From contig JAFDHD010000003.1 of NCBI GenBank assembly GCA_019308995.1, positions 1 to 64,000 of the forward strand: 64,000 nucleotides of DNA, given 5' to 3'. Numbering within the stretch: the first letter of the stretch is position 1; each line of letters begins with the position of its first letter. Below are positions 63,922-64,000 of this stretch, piece by piece. A program made the position numbers and the translations under genes. The notes under the pieces are model-generated. The model was given only the letters and a program-made list of their open reading frames with translations, had not been told where the DNA came from and did not search any database. Source of the DNA: Deltaproteobacteria bacterium. GTDB taxonomy: Bacteria; Desulfobacterota; Desulfarculia; Adiutricales; JAFDHD01.

Positions 63922-64000
63922 TCAGGTTCTGACGGGCATTTCGATAATGAACTTGGTGCCGCGGGGCTGGTTGTCCTGAACCCTGATGAAGCCGTTATGG
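63922..64000 (-). CDS. C-terminal end of a sensor histidine kinase (cut by the window edge)
   Basis: The last 25 codons before the response regulator read HNGFIRVQDNQ then GTKFIIEMPVRT and a TGA stop. NGxIxV-(x)n-GTxFxIxxP is the G2-box end of the HATPase domain. The gene is 11 bp upstream of the NtrX-like regulator, so it is its likely partner kinase (NtrY-type). Only this tail is in the window. Confidence 0.85.
   Translation of the reverse strand, partial: HNGFIRVQDNQPRGTKFIIEMPVRT

Overview
The window looks like part of a chromosome from an anaerobic member of the Desulfobacterota (old Deltaproteobacteria), moderately GC-rich. This is an inference from the gene set. It includes selenocysteine machinery (tRNA-Sec and selB), cysteine-dense 4Fe-4S proteins, a PyrK/PyrD type 1B dihydroorotate dehydrogenase, an NtrX-like sigma-54 regulator, a TIGR03960-like radical SAM protein, and promoters built on TTGAC. 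Nearly every base is used by ordinary chromosomal genes. I saw no insertion sequence, prophage, CRISPR array or rRNA.

Layout: (1) 1-3 kb: two divergent paralogous 4Fe-4S proteins with the rare CNCCxCCC motif, then tRNA-Sec on the minus strand. (2) 3.2-10 kb, plus strand: dusB, an IspH-UbiA fusion, a nitroreductase, a GT2 glycosyltransferase, pgeF, pyrK and pyrD. (3) 10-14.7 kb, minus strand: two GT4 glycosyltransferases and selB, with a strong selB promoter beside a perfect 19-bp palindrome. (4) 14.9-33.8 kb, plus strand: ruvX, mltG and the complete division and cell wall (dcw) cluster mraZ-rsmH-ftsL-ftsI-murE-murF-mraY-[50-aa ORF]-murD-ftsW-murG-murC-murB-ftsQ-[28-aa ORF]-ftsA-ftsZ. The genes are almost all overlapping or touching, and there is no ddl. 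(5) 33.8-39.8 kb: radical SAM protein, isochorismatase-like hydrolase, TPR membrane protein, NUDIX hydrolase and a flippase-like membrane protein. (6) 40-44.7 kb: a branched-chain amino acid ABC transporter, livGFHM on plus and livK convergent on minus, separated by a shared terminator. (7) 45.2-59.2 kb, minus strand: XYLB-like kinase, QueG-like protein, PocR-domain protein, NUDIX, engB, aminotransferase, TPR lipoprotein, hisI-hisG, an operon of HEAT-like lipoprotein, thymidylate-synthase-like protein and rlmN, enolase, and a phosphoesterase. (8) 59.8-64 kb: a MoxR ATPase with its VWA partner, an HD nucleotidase-like protein, an NtrX-like regulator and the cut-off end of its histidine kinase.

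The most interesting unexplained items are: two small ORFs inside the dcw cluster, each overlapping the start of the next division or wall gene (murD, ftsA); the IspH-UbiA fusion, which may channel isoprenoid precursors into a prenyl transfer; the pair of 18-cysteine Fe-S proteins; the compact tRNA-Sec transcription unit; and palindromic operators at the selB and enolase promoters. No single element amounts to a clearly new defence or mobile system. All names rest on motifs read by eye, without database searches.
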